Of a DNA stretch of 37,221 nt, positions 15,956-23,698 are shown piece after piece (within the stretch, counting starts at the first letter, position 1; each line of letters opens with the position of its first letter). Source of the DNA: a virus; IMG/VR virus record IMGVR_UViG_3300030106_007274, positions 1 through 37,221 of that record. One strand, written 5' to 3'. The position numbers were made by a program, and so were the translations under genes. Under the pieces are notes generated by a model that worked only from the letters and a program-made list of their open reading frames with translations, had not been told where the DNA came from and did no database searches.

Positions 15956-16860
15956 TTAGCTCTTGAATCTTTGTCTATTCTATTATTAAAAATAACTATA
16001 TCGCTTTTATCTTTAAGTTGGTCGCAATTATTGCAAATAAAATTTGATTCCGGACATGTACCTTTCTCGTGATGGTCACGAAGCTGTTGAAATACATCTC
16101 CGTTAAAAATCTCTAATAAAGTTTGTTCTTTAAAGTTACCTAAAACTAATTCATTGTTAAAGTCGAAGCAACACATAATGATATCTCCGTTGATCTGAAT
16201 CTGTATAGGTCCGTTAAATGGACGACCACATGTTTTTAAGGTGTTAGGCTGGGTTTTATTTCTATATTTTTTACCGTAAACCCAGTTATGCGGGTACCAT
16301 ACTTCGAGAGTACATCTATTATCAAAGTCTGCAATCATTTTGTCTACATCATCTTTATTTTCTTCGACAATATCTGCAGTAATTATAAATTCAGTGTCTG
16401 TAGGTTTGTTGTCTATAGCGTAGTTTACATTATTAATTACTGAGTTATAATCAAATTTATTAGATTTGTAATTCATAACACGACCATAGCTATCAGGATT
16501 GGTGGTATGAAGACTAACCCTTATATCTTTAACTCCTATTTCGTATATTTTATCGATTCTATCAGGAGTTAACATAGAACCATTAGTAAGTAAATGAATA
16601 TCTATATTTTTTGTACTTGCATACTTTATTTTATCTACAATACCATTATCAATAAATATTTCTCCAAAACCAGAAAAGGTAGTTTCAGTAATTTGTTCGC
16701 CAATTTCATCTAGACATTTATCGAGATAAAATTTATATGTATCTAAAGACATAACTTCTCTTTTTCTAGTAAAATCAGAGGTCGGGTGCGGACAAAAAAC
16801 ACAACCAGCATTACAAGATGTAGATGTCTCAACGCGAACTTCTGATGTTTTAGGTATCAT
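15913..16860 (-). CDS. Radical SAM/SPASM protein
   Basis: 315 residues. The CX3CX2C motif is C16-NAG-C20-VF-C23 (then PHP), FSGFGEIF at 62-69 is the GGEP-like strand, and the SPASM domain contains C211-GRPFNGPIQI, INGDIIMCC (230, 231), VLGNFKEQTLLEIFNG, then C269, C276 and C279, which can bind auxiliary Fe-S clusters. SPASM enzymes mature peptides or oxidise alcohols and amino groups on sugars; with a sulfotransferase directly upstream a sugar or lipid-glycan substrate is likely. The gap to the sulfotransferase is five bases, so they probably share a transcript, though a weak promoter also lies before it. The domain order is the conventional one, unlike the radical SAM gene at 11163. Confidence 0.92.
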   Translation of the reverse strand: MIPKTSEVRVETSTSCNAGCVFCPHPTSDFTRKREVMSLDTYKFYLDKCLDEIGEQITETTFSGFGEIFIDNGIVDKIKYASTKNIDIHLLTNGSMLTPDRIDKIYEIGVKDIRVSLHTTNPDSYGRVMNYKSNKFDYNSVINNVNYAIDNKPTDTEFIITADIVEENKDDVDKMIADFDNRCTLEVWYPHNWVYGKKYRNKTQPNTLKTCGRPFNGPIQIQINGDIIMCCFDFNNELVLGNFKEQTLLEIFNGDVFQQLRDHHEKGTCPESNFICNNCDQLKDKSDIVIFNNRIDKDSRANYTSTAVNDLSRSL

Positions 16861-16865
16861 ATATA

Positions 16866-17543
16866 TTATTTACTATCATACTGTAAAACTTCAAAAAGAT
16901 CAGAGGGAAATAAACTGTTAAATTTTTTATAAAGTTCATCAGTAAAATATTCTTGATAAGTATCGGAGAAAAGGGGGTTAGTCTTGTTGAATTTTTTTCT
17001 CCCATGGATTTTAATACAATTAGATAATATGTTTTTATCTAATATCGGTACATGATCGGTAATTTTACTAACTATGTTAGTTCTACCTTCTTCTGTCATG
17101 AAATCTTCTAGTTTAATTATTAAAATATTTTTATTTATATCAACTGTTTTGTCGGCTTTAGAATAAACTTCATATTGTGTTTTATTTTTTATGAAATTAT
17201 ACATATTAGTAATAGTAAGACCGCCTATCTTTTTCATCTCAAATAATATTTTTTCTTCGACAGACTCAAAACTATTAATCTCGTCTTGATAGCTTATACC
17301 GTCATTATTTGGATTTATACACCATTTTTCTGTAGTAATCTGATGATATCTCATACCAGACATTATAATTTCATATGGATTTCTAATACACACAATAACT
17401 TTGGCATTTTCTATAATAGAGTTAGATAATACGTCTAACTTACCTTGAAATTCAAAATTTAAGCCAGTTTTTTCTTGGTATATTTTAAATAATTTTTTTA
17501 TTGCATTTGTACCGGTTTTATGCCAAGCGCCAATATAAATCAT
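16866..17543 (-). CDS. Sulfotransferase (PAPS-dependent)
   Basis: 225 residues. The 5'-phosphosulfate loop is GAWHKTGTNAIKKLF at residues 5-19, close to the KTGT/KSGT motif of the family, and the 3'-phosphate site is VCIRNPYEIIMSG at 51-63 with the expected Arg 54 and Ser 62. It is somewhat short for the family but both PAPS sites are intact. It should move sulfate from PAPS to a hydroxyl or amine, most simply on the glycan built by the neighbouring transferases. It overlaps the upstream gene by four bases and precedes the SPASM gene. The acceptor is unknown and PAPS must come from the host. Confidence 0.88.
   Translation of the reverse strand: MIYIGAWHKTGTNAIKKLFKIYQEKTGLNFEFQGKLDVLSNSIIENAKVIVCIRNPYEIIMSGMRYHQITTEKWCINPNNDGISYQDEINSFESVEEKILFEMKKIGGLTITNMYNFIKNKTQYEVYSKADKTVDINKNILIIKLEDFMTEEGRTNIVSKITDHVPILDKNILSNCIKIHGRKKFNKTNPLFSDTYQEYFTDELYKKFNSLFPSDLFEVLQYDSK
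16867..16894 (-). promoter_or_regulatory. Weak candidate promoter before the SPASM gene
   Basis: On the minus strand TTGAAG (16894-16889), 16 bases, TAAATA (16872-16867), six bases, ATG at 16860. The spacing equals that of the strong leaderless promoters, but the -10 match is poor and the site lies inside the sulfotransferase end. Confidence 0.25.
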
Positions 17544-18316
17544 AATAATATATAATAACTTTCAACAAAGTCTCTAATTAAAGGTATGTCTTTATTGTTA
17601 TTACCGAAAATTGAAACTTCTTTTATATAAGAATCAACATAATTTAAGAAACAATCTTTATTTGTATAATCTGTGTTTGAAAATTTAAGTTGATGTTTCC
17701 ATAGCGACATACTATGTAAATGATAAAATTGTATGGAGATAGGAAAATTAAATATTTTAGAAGATTTAACCTCCAATAGTTTATCATAATACGTATGGTC
17801 TGCGTTATACAAAGAATTAGTAATAATATCGACTTCATTTTGTTTATTAAAAATTAAACTATGATTACTTTGAGTTTTTTTTGTAGGTTTATCAGTACCA
17901 AATTCACGGTTTTTATATCCTTTTTTTCTACGACCACCAATAGGATCAATAAAACAATAGTTAAACATATTAATACCTGGTGTTAGTTCGTGAGTCTCAG
18001 GTAGCTTTAAAAATATATCATCGTCATCTTGTTGAAAAAATAAAATATTTTTACTATTATTCTCTAAAAAATAATCTTTACATTGTTGGTTACTTTCTAA
18101 TATAATATCAAAACAATTTGTTTGCTGTATGTGTTGTATGACTATATCTCGTATAATTTTACGGAATGACAGATAATCAATATTTAAATATTTGTTCCAT
18201 AAATCAATAATTTTAGTGTAATAAGAATATTGTTTTTTGTTTTTAACCCAATTATCATAAACATGTAACGTTTTCCAATAATCTTGGTTACAGCGTATGT
18301 GACATATCTTTTGCAT
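17540..18316 (-). CDS. Putative glycosyltransferase with a QQDDDDIF acidic motif
   Basis: 258 residues. FFQQDDDDIFLKLP near 93-106 looks like a DxD metal site in GT-A or rhamnosyltransferase-like proteins ('R.D.DD.l'). The rest is rich in Tyr, Asn and Lys, with YHLHSMSLWKHQ near the C-terminus, resembling a catalytic-site block of putative rhamnosyl transferases. I cannot name the family. It starts at the TAATG stop of the preceding paralogue gene and its own end overlaps the sulfotransferase ATG, so it is translated in the same operon. A transferase role is inferred. Confidence 0.65.
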   Translation of the reverse strand: MQKICHIRCNQDYWKTLHVYDNWVKNKKQYSYYTKIIDLWNKYLNIDYLSFRKIIRDIVIQHIQQTNCFDIILESNQQCKDYFLENNSKNILFFQQDDDDIFLKLPETHELTPGINMFNYCFIDPIGGRRKKGYKNREFGTDKPTKKTQSNHSLIFNKQNEVDIITNSLYNADHTYYDKLLEVKSSKIFNFPISIQFYHLHSMSLWKHQLKFSNTDYTNKDCFLNYVDSYIKEVSIFGNNNKDIPLIRDFVESYYILL

Positions 18317-19386
18317 TATCTAAATTTGTGATTTAGAATGTCTTTTCTAATTTGTTCTTCAGATTCAGCTTTAATTTTTCCACCAGTTTTGATGTCTCGT
18401 TTAACTATTTCAGGATGAATTAATCGAGCGTCCCGTCTAGGCGATATTCGCTGTAGCGCTAAATTGTAATTTAAAGCAAACTGGCCTTGTAAGCAGTGAT
18501 CAGACATACTTATAAACCAATTGTTTGTGTTGTTGTTTAAAATATCTTTAGAATGAGTAATAAAGTAATTTTCAAACCAATTTTCAAACATTATTTCGGC
18601 CCCCGCTCTATTAGCAATTAAAGTCCAATCGTTAAATGCGAGACGCTTATTATAATCTTCTGTATGAGGTATCCAACCAACCTCCCTATCTGGTTGAAAT
18701 CTGGTAGGCAGACCTCTATTCAATAAGAGTTTATTTTTATAAAAATAATTTATAGGTATATTAAAACCATCTTTAGCGGGTTCTGCTCTTCTTTCTATTA
18801 AATCTACATATCTTAAAGCTGTACCTTTAACTAACGGGATATCAAAACACATATTTGTATACATATCTAATTTGTGTTTATAATATTCATCTTCTGATTC
18901 ATACATCTCTTTAACCTGATAAACTATGTCAGTACGTACCTTTATAATAATATCGTATTTGAAATTATTTTCTTTTTCGTATGATACAATACGTTTAAAG
19001 CCTTGCTTCATACTTACGTGTTGTCCGAATTTGTATCTTAAATTTTCTATTTTACATACTTTCGAGATAGGTAAATTCCTCTGGTGAAGATTTATATATT
19101 TTAATATGTCATGACAATAACTATCTAATACCTCATAATCTTGTATTATAAGATTGCGGGCAGATGGCTTTTGCGGGAGAATACTACCAGGCAAACCTTT
19201 TAATAAATTATATATTTCATTTTTATCATATTCTATCTCTTGTCCGTTAGGGGTATATCCAATTTTATTCCAAAAGTGCGCGTAATAATGTACGTCGTGT
19301 CCCGGTAAATCGAACTCTTCTTTAATTAAGTTGACGGTATGTTTTAAAAACCGTGGCTGACCAAACATTAATATCGCAATTTTCAT
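18316..19386 (-). CDS. Paralogous glycosyltransferase-like protein, subfamily A (copy A3)
   Basis: 356 residues. Family motifs are FGQPRF at 8-13, YYAHFWNKIGYTP at 34-46, GQHVSMKQGFKRIVSYEKEN at 121-140 and YDIIIKVRTD at 144-153, with ANRAGAEIMFENWFENYF in the C-terminal half. It most resembles copy A2 on the plus strand (both have the EE.D.PG segment at 23-29). A GGGAG-type Shine-Dalgarno sequence (GGGAG, seven bases, ATG) is visible, unlike at most genes here. It follows copy B2 by four bases. Glycosyl transfer is inferred; no experimental relative is known to me. Confidence 0.75.
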   Translation of the reverse strand: MKIAILMFGQPRFLKHTVNLIKEEFDLPGHDVHYYAHFWNKIGYTPNGQEIEYDKNEIYNLLKGLPGSILPQKPSARNLIIQDYEVLDSYCHDILKYINLHQRNLPISKVCKIENLRYKFGQHVSMKQGFKRIVSYEKENNFKYDIIIKVRTDIVYQVKEMYESEDEYYKHKLDMYTNMCFDIPLVKGTALRYVDLIERRAEPAKDGFNIPINYFYKNKLLLNRGLPTRFQPDREVGWIPHTEDYNKRLAFNDWTLIANRAGAEIMFENWFENYFITHSKDILNNNTNNWFISMSDHCLQGQFALNYNLALQRISPRRDARLIHPEIVKRDIKTGGKIKAESEEQIRKDILNHKFR

Positions 19387-19390
19387 AAAT

Positions 19391-20362
19391 TTACTCCCAA
19401 AGTTTTTTAGAATTTAAATCATAGTCCATTTGTTGTAATTTATATCCGAACGGAGTACAAGGTGCACCTAGTATAACGTGACCTCCTTTAGTATCTAAAT
19501 CAGTTGTCTCATCCTTAAACAAGCGCGGCATACAATTATGAGAGCTGTTGTGAATAAAACAACTTGCTTTACCGTTAGGGTTATTTACTTGTATAAGTAA
19601 CTCAGCTAAACGTCTACTATAATTATTAAACATACTACGCTTTATAGTATGAGAAGAACCTACAAAAAAACTATAATCAACGTGTGGTGTATGTCTATCT
19701 GGATTGCAATGACGTGGGGTACGTGTACTTAAGGACGGGAACTTAATGTATCTCTTGTAATGTTCCTTTTTTAAAACTGAATTAATTCTTTTTATAGATA
19801 TTGGTTTAATAATAACATCAGATCTGCTTTTTATAATTATATCATATGTTACCTTTTTACTTTCTGCATAATCTAACATTATAAGAAGAGATTTACACAC
19901 AGTTACTAATTGAGAGAATGGTGGGCTGTTTGTTGTTTTTATTTTATGGTAAAACGCTTCTTTTAAACTGAAATTTGTTTTTGCTAACTCATCAGGAGTA
20001 CATCTAAGAAGAGATTTAATACACTGATTGGGAGTAAAATTATATTTTTTAATATGTTCTTGTATATGGTTCCACATATCGTCAATATGTGGGTCAAGGG
20101 TACTTTTAGGAGCACACACCCCAACAGTAGGTGTATAATTATCTAGTAGTATTTTGCTGTCTATTTTTTTATAAATCGGATCTTCGATTAAATGTCTCTG
20201 TCTTTTAGTAACGTCGTCCCAAAAATGATAAAATACATCTATATTGCAATAATTTTCAAGGTTTTGTTTAAAGATTTTTATAGAATCAGCTCCTAGTTCC
20301 CAGTTTCTAGGTTCACCACTTAAACAAATAGCTATATTAATTTTTTTATCTGAGTCGTTCAT
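19391..20362 (-). CDS. Paralogous glycosyltransferase-like protein, subfamily B (copy B2)
   Basis: 323 residues, with an eight-residue extension (MNDSDKKI) before the family start. Motifs: SGEPRNW at 15-21, DVFYHFWDDVTKRQR at 42-56, YTPTVGV at 76-82, FSQLVTVCKSLLIMLDYAE at 149-167 and YDIIIKSRSD at 173-182, in which the RTD threonine is Ser. It pairs with copy B1 on the plus strand. A 30-residue insert (115-145) with FTPNQCIKSLLRC separates it from B1. It overlaps copy A4 by 17 bases. Role inferred as for the other copies. Confidence 0.75.
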   Translation of the reverse strand: MNDSDKKINIAICLSGEPRNWELGADSIKIFKQNLENYCNIDVFYHFWDDVTKRQRHLIEDPIYKKIDSKILLDNYTPTVGVCAPKSTLDPHIDDMWNHIQEHIKKYNFTPNQCIKSLLRCTPDELAKTNFSLKEAFYHKIKTTNSPPFSQLVTVCKSLLIMLDYAESKKVTYDIIIKSRSDVIIKPISIKRINSVLKKEHYKRYIKFPSLSTRTPRHCNPDRHTPHVDYSFFVGSSHTIKRSMFNNYSRRLAELLIQVNNPNGKASCFIHNSSHNCMPRLFKDETTDLDTKGGHVILGAPCTPFGYKLQQMDYDLNSKKLWE

Positions 20363-21251
20363 TAAGTGTGGATAAGCATTTAGAGTTATCTTGATTAAAA
20401 AAACAATAATTGGACAATACTGGGGTAGAATACTTACTCATTACACCGGTAGTAAATTTGCTTTTAGTAGAATTATTTACTAATCTTATGAGATTATACG
20501 ACAGTAGTTCAATGTTTGAATTATTTTCAAAACCGTGAATTAAAATTGACATAGCGCATCCTCGATGCCATGAGTTAAACTGTAATGTTGTTTCGTCTCT
20601 ATCAAAACTAAAAACAGAGTCTTTAGTAAAGTTAACAAAATTAATATCTTTATTATTGCAATAAGCGTCGCGAAATTTTATGTAATAATTATATACATTA
20701 TTTGCGAAAACGTTTATTCCAGACCGGTTATAACTCCTTAAATGAGTTGGTATACATCCATGTTTACCTGTAAGTTTAGAACCCTTTTCAAAGTTAGGCA
20801 CTTTAACAGTAGGTATATTACTAGAGAAGGATAAAAGTTCGTCGAGATTTTGTTTATTAGGTAAATAGTCAGTCCTTACTCGTAATACAACATCATAAGT
20901 AATGTTGTTATGTTTTTCGTATGATGACATTAACTGTATAGCTTGTATAGTACTATAATGTTCGCCATGTCTATACCTATCCTTCAGTTTAAATTTACCA
21001 TCTATTTGTTGTATAAAAGAATCTAAATTATTATAATTAGTAATTGAAAAATCTTTAAAAGGACACGTAGAGATAATTTTTTCTAACTTATTAACATTAA
21101 GTTCTTCTTCAACTTGATGAGGACCGTAACTTACATAAGACCAGAAATGCCCAAAAAAGTCAACATTTCTACCATCTAGCCACTCGAGATAAAAAGAAGC
21201 AGTAATATCGAAAAACCTAGGCTGACCTACAAACAATACAGCGATTTTCAT
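20346..21251 (-). CDS. Paralogous glycosyltransferase-like protein, subfamily A (copy A4)
   Basis: 301 residues, the shortest subfamily A copy. Motifs: VGQPRFF at 8-14, DFFGHFWSYVSYGP at 31-44, RHGEHYSTIQAIQLMSSYEK at 94-113 and YDVVLRVRTD at 119-128. The C-terminal third (NSWHRGCAMSILIHGFE) corresponds loosely to the last helices of the other copies. It follows the GT-A gene at 21253 by one base and overlaps copy B2 by 17 bases, giving the transcription order A4, B2, A3. A transferase role is inferred from the shared RTD motif and the cluster. Confidence 0.75.
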   Translation of the reverse strand: MKIAVLFVGQPRFFDITASFYLEWLDGRNVDFFGHFWSYVSYGPHQVEEELNVNKLEKIISTCPFKDFSITNYNNLDSFIQQIDGKFKLKDRYRHGEHYSTIQAIQLMSSYEKHNNITYDVVLRVRTDYLPNKQNLDELLSFSSNIPTVKVPNFEKGSKLTGKHGCIPTHLRSYNRSGINVFANNVYNYYIKFRDAYCNNKDINFVNFTKDSVFSFDRDETTLQFNSWHRGCAMSILIHGFENNSNIELLSYNLIRLVNNSTKSKFTTGVMSKYSTPVLSNYCFFNQDNSKCLSTLNERLR

Positions 21252-21252
21252 A

Positions 21253-22035
21253 TTAAAAATTTTTATATACTAAATTATAATTAAAATTAAGGGGGTTATA
21301 TGGTTTGTATGTACCGTTTTTTAATTGTTTATATAATATATCATATAAAGGTTTATTACTATTTTTATCTCTGGTTAAATTTGGAGTTTCTCCTGCGGTT
21401 TGGTGTTTTCGTTTAATTAATCCATGTCGATTGTAAAATGGTTCCCTATTTAAATAAACCCGCGGCGGTATAACAATTGTTTTTGATATACTTTGTTCTT
21501 TTACGCCTCCGTGCTCCATACGATCTCTCATAAACACACCATGATATCCCCAATTACCTGAAAATCTTTCATCATGTAAATATTTTAATCTGTTTGTTTT
21601 TGTAGTCAAACCATGCCAACCACATAATTTATAATAAATTTTACCTAACTTGAAGTCGACTTTGTGTGCTCTTTCAGTATGTAATCTATAATGATAATTA
21701 TCGTTAGGTTTTATTGATAGTAATTCTTCTATAAGATCATTATATATTACCATATCCATATCTAAGCATGTAACTGAGTTTGTTTCAGCATTTATACATC
21801 CTAAATTTACTGCTCCTGCTATATTATATCCGTTAAAATTAGTTCTATATATTTTTAATTTTAAATTATTAAGTTCAGGCAAATATTCTGTTAGTGGAAA
21901 ATCACTATTATCATCTACTATAGTAAATGCGATGTTTTTTAAAAACTCTTTATCAATATAATTATCAATATACGAAAGCATTTCTTTAGTATATTCCTTT
22001 TGATTAAAATATGTATATATGATGTCGAGCTTCAT
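21253..22035 (-). CDS. GT-A glycosyltransferase (GT2/GT27-like)
   Basis: 260 residues. DDNS at 41-44 and CLDMDMVIYND at 90-100 are the two acidic sites of a GT-A fold: the first contacts the nucleotide, the second (DMD) is the metal-binding DxD. NGYNIAGAVNLGCINAETN at 69-87 matches the 'N.G.a.a.N.G...a.g' helix of GT2 enzymes. A C-terminal WGYHGVFMRDRM could correspond to the W-G acceptor block of galactosyltransferase-like (GT7/GT27) enzymes. Its ATG overlaps the stop of the cytidylyltransferase in an ATGA. Donor unknown; there is no membrane segment. Confidence 0.85.
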   Translation of the reverse strand: MKLDIIYTYFNQKEYTKEMLSYIDNYIDKEFLKNIAFTIVDDNSDFPLTEYLPELNNLKLKIYRTNFNGYNIAGAVNLGCINAETNSVTCLDMDMVIYNDLIEELLSIKPNDNYHYRLHTERAHKVDFKLGKIYYKLCGWHGLTTKTNRLKYLHDERFSGNWGYHGVFMRDRMEHGGVKEQSISKTIVIPPRVYLNREPFYNRHGLIKRKHQTAGETPNLTRDKNSNKPLYDILYKQLKNGTYKPYNPLNFNYNLVYKNF

Positions 22036-22676
22036 TTATATAACTCTGCGGTTTTAAAATCCTCGAGAGTATCTAAATCGATACACTCTTTTCTGTCCCT
22101 TATAATATAGAAGTATGGAGTAGCACCTACCCTACATCTATACCGTTCGTAGGCCCGTTTAGATATACCGTATAGCCCTGTTGTCTCTTTAATAACCGGT
22201 GTAGCATCTTGTGATCTAGGTAAGATATTCGGTTGATAATTTACCGGTTGATCTTTATGCCAAAACCACCCATATTCTTCCGTAGCTGTAAATATAGAAT
22301 CATGCTTTGAACTATGAGTTAACTTATCTACACAATCTCTAATAGTCTCAGGTTTCAAAAACGGTGCAGTTGCATATAATTGAAAGTAAAAATCGTAATG
22401 CCCTATAAAATCTATATCATGATGAAAGACATCATTACCATTCGCAGTATCTAATGTAAGTTCAGGTTTACGTTTAATGCATATAATCTGATTTTCAGTA
22501 CAATAACTATTAATCTCAGGACTATCAGTATCTACATATATATCATCAAAGCATTCTGCTTGAATGCAATGATCTATAATATATTGATATAGAGGCTTAT
22601 CTCCTAAAAGCCGAAAGTTTTTATTTTTAACTCTCGTTGAATTGCTCTTTATAGGTATTGTCGCGGCTACTTTCAT
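22032..22676 (-). CDS. CMP-sugar cytidylyltransferase (NeuA/KdsB-like)
   Basis: 214 residues starting at MKVAATIPIK (ATG at 22676); an upstream in-frame start would add 12 residues that overlap the zinc-ribbon gene further and look non-native. IPIKSNSTRVKNKNFR at 8-23 is the nucleotide-binding motif of acylneuraminate/KDO cytidylyltransferases (IPARg.S.rvp.KN), and YVDTDSPEI and FYFQLYATAPFL match the later conserved blocks (the Q.LxAT/PLR region). It activates a keto-acid or related sugar as CMP-sugar. No synthase for a nonulosonic acid or KDO is in the window, so the sugar acid may be host-made or encoded elsewhere. It is coupled to the GT-A gene by ATGA. Confidence 0.85.
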   Translation of the reverse strand: MKVAATIPIKSNSTRVKNKNFRLLGDKPLYQYIIDHCIQAECFDDIYVDTDSPEINSYCTENQIICIKRKPELTLDTANGNDVFHHDIDFIGHYDFYFQLYATAPFLKPETIRDCVDKLTHSSKHDSIFTATEEYGWFWHKDQPVNYQPNILPRSQDATPVIKETTGLYGISKRAYERYRCRVGATPYFYIIRDRKECIDLDTLEDFKTAELYK

Positions 22677-22800
22677 ATGTATCGTTATAACACTTAGGGC
22701 ATAACTGACCACATCCTTCTACATAATAATATCTCATATCAATATGAGTAAATTCATCATACTCAGTATCTTTATTACAAATGACACACTTATCTTTCAT
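22627..22800 (-). CDS. Small zinc-ribbon-like protein
   Basis: 57 residues starting MKDKCVICNK. The ATG at 22800 lies in the end of the preceding reductase gene (AATGAAAGATAA junction), the coupling seen across this operon. Four-cysteine sites are C-x2-C near the N-terminus (CVIC) and GCGQLCPKCYND, a treble-clef or zinc-ribbon pattern. Its 3' end overlaps the cytidylyltransferase start by 50 bases. Small zinc-ribbon proteins of this kind are common in phages without known function. It is real on the strength of the paired cysteines and both overlaps. Confidence 0.6.
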   Translation of the reverse strand: MKDKCVICNKDTEYDEFTHIDMRYYYVEGCGQLCPKCYNDTYESSRDNTYKEQFNES

Positions 22801-23698
22801 TACATAAACTATTATACACTGCGCGTATACCCTCTTCAAAAGACGTAAAATTAAAATCTGGAAAATGTTTTAACAATTTTTCATTACTTACGTCTTTCCT
22901 ATATTGACCATCTGGTTTCGAAATATCAAATTTTAACTCTAAATTTATATCTAGAGCTCTAAGGGTTGTTTCAGCTAATTCTTTAATTGATAAGCAATTG
23001 CTATCTGCAATATTAAAGTTTTCATATAGGTCTGCTTTAATACACCTATCAATAACTCTTGCTACATCTCTTGAATGTATAAATTGTCTCAATGGAGTAC
23101 CTGTACCAAATAGATTTAACTCCCTCGTACCTGTGTCGACTGCTGTTTTTATTTTTTGTAACAAAGCAGTAACAAAATGCGCTTTACCGTCGTTATGAAA
23201 GTTATCATACTCACTGTACAAATTACATGGAGTAATATAAGAATACTGCAAATTGTGCTTTTTTCTATATGTATCTATTTGAACCCCTAGTAGCCTCTTT
23301 GAATAACCATAGCCAAAGTTTGTTGGAGTAGGAGGTCCTAAATGAAGCATATCTTCTGTCATTGGATACTGCTCGTCAGATAGTTTGTCTGGGTAAATAC
23401 ACGTACTCAGAATACCTATAAATTTTTTAACACCTGTTTTTGCTGCTTCTCTAGTAACAAACGTATTCATAAGTACGTTATTTTCTAAATAACGATCTGG
23501 GTAATTAATATTATCTTGTATACCCCCTACTGTAGCAGCTAAATGAATAACAATATTAGGTTTAATATATTTAAACATTTTTTCTACATCAGTTTGTCGC
23601 GTTAAATCAAAGTCTGAAGAAGATATATACTTTGCCTCAGGAAAAAATTCCTTTAGATGTTTACCTATTGTACTTGTTCCACCTGTAACTAATATCAT
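22790..23698 (-). CDS. fcl: GDP-L-fucose synthase-like NAD(P)-dependent epimerase/reductase
   Basis: 302 residues from the ATG at 23698, which overlaps the GMD stop as ATGA; a TTG two codons upstream is in frame but less likely. The Rossmann motif is TGGTSTIG at 5-12. LSTCIYPD, the following PMTE, PTNFGYGYSKR (Tyr and Lys of YxxxK) and FIHSRDVAR match GDP-4-keto-6-deoxymannose epimerase-reductase (Fcl/WcaG). Together with GMD directly upstream this would make GDP-L-fucose, or a related 6-deoxyhexose, from GDP-mannose. I cannot see from sequence alone whether the product is fucose or a variant such as GDP-colitose. Confidence 0.9.
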   Translation of the reverse strand: MILVTGGTSTIGKHLKEFFPEAKYISSSDFDLTRQTDVEKMFKYIKPNIVIHLAATVGGIQDNINYPDRYLENNVLMNTFVTREAAKTGVKKFIGILSTCIYPDKLSDEQYPMTEDMLHLGPPTPTNFGYGYSKRLLGVQIDTYRKKHNLQYSYITPCNLYSEYDNFHNDGKAHFVTALLQKIKTAVDTGTRELNLFGTGTPLRQFIHSRDVARVIDRCIKADLYENFNIADSNCLSIKELAETTLRALDINLELKFDISKPDGQYRKDVSNEKLLKHFPDFNFTSFEEGIRAVYNSLCNER

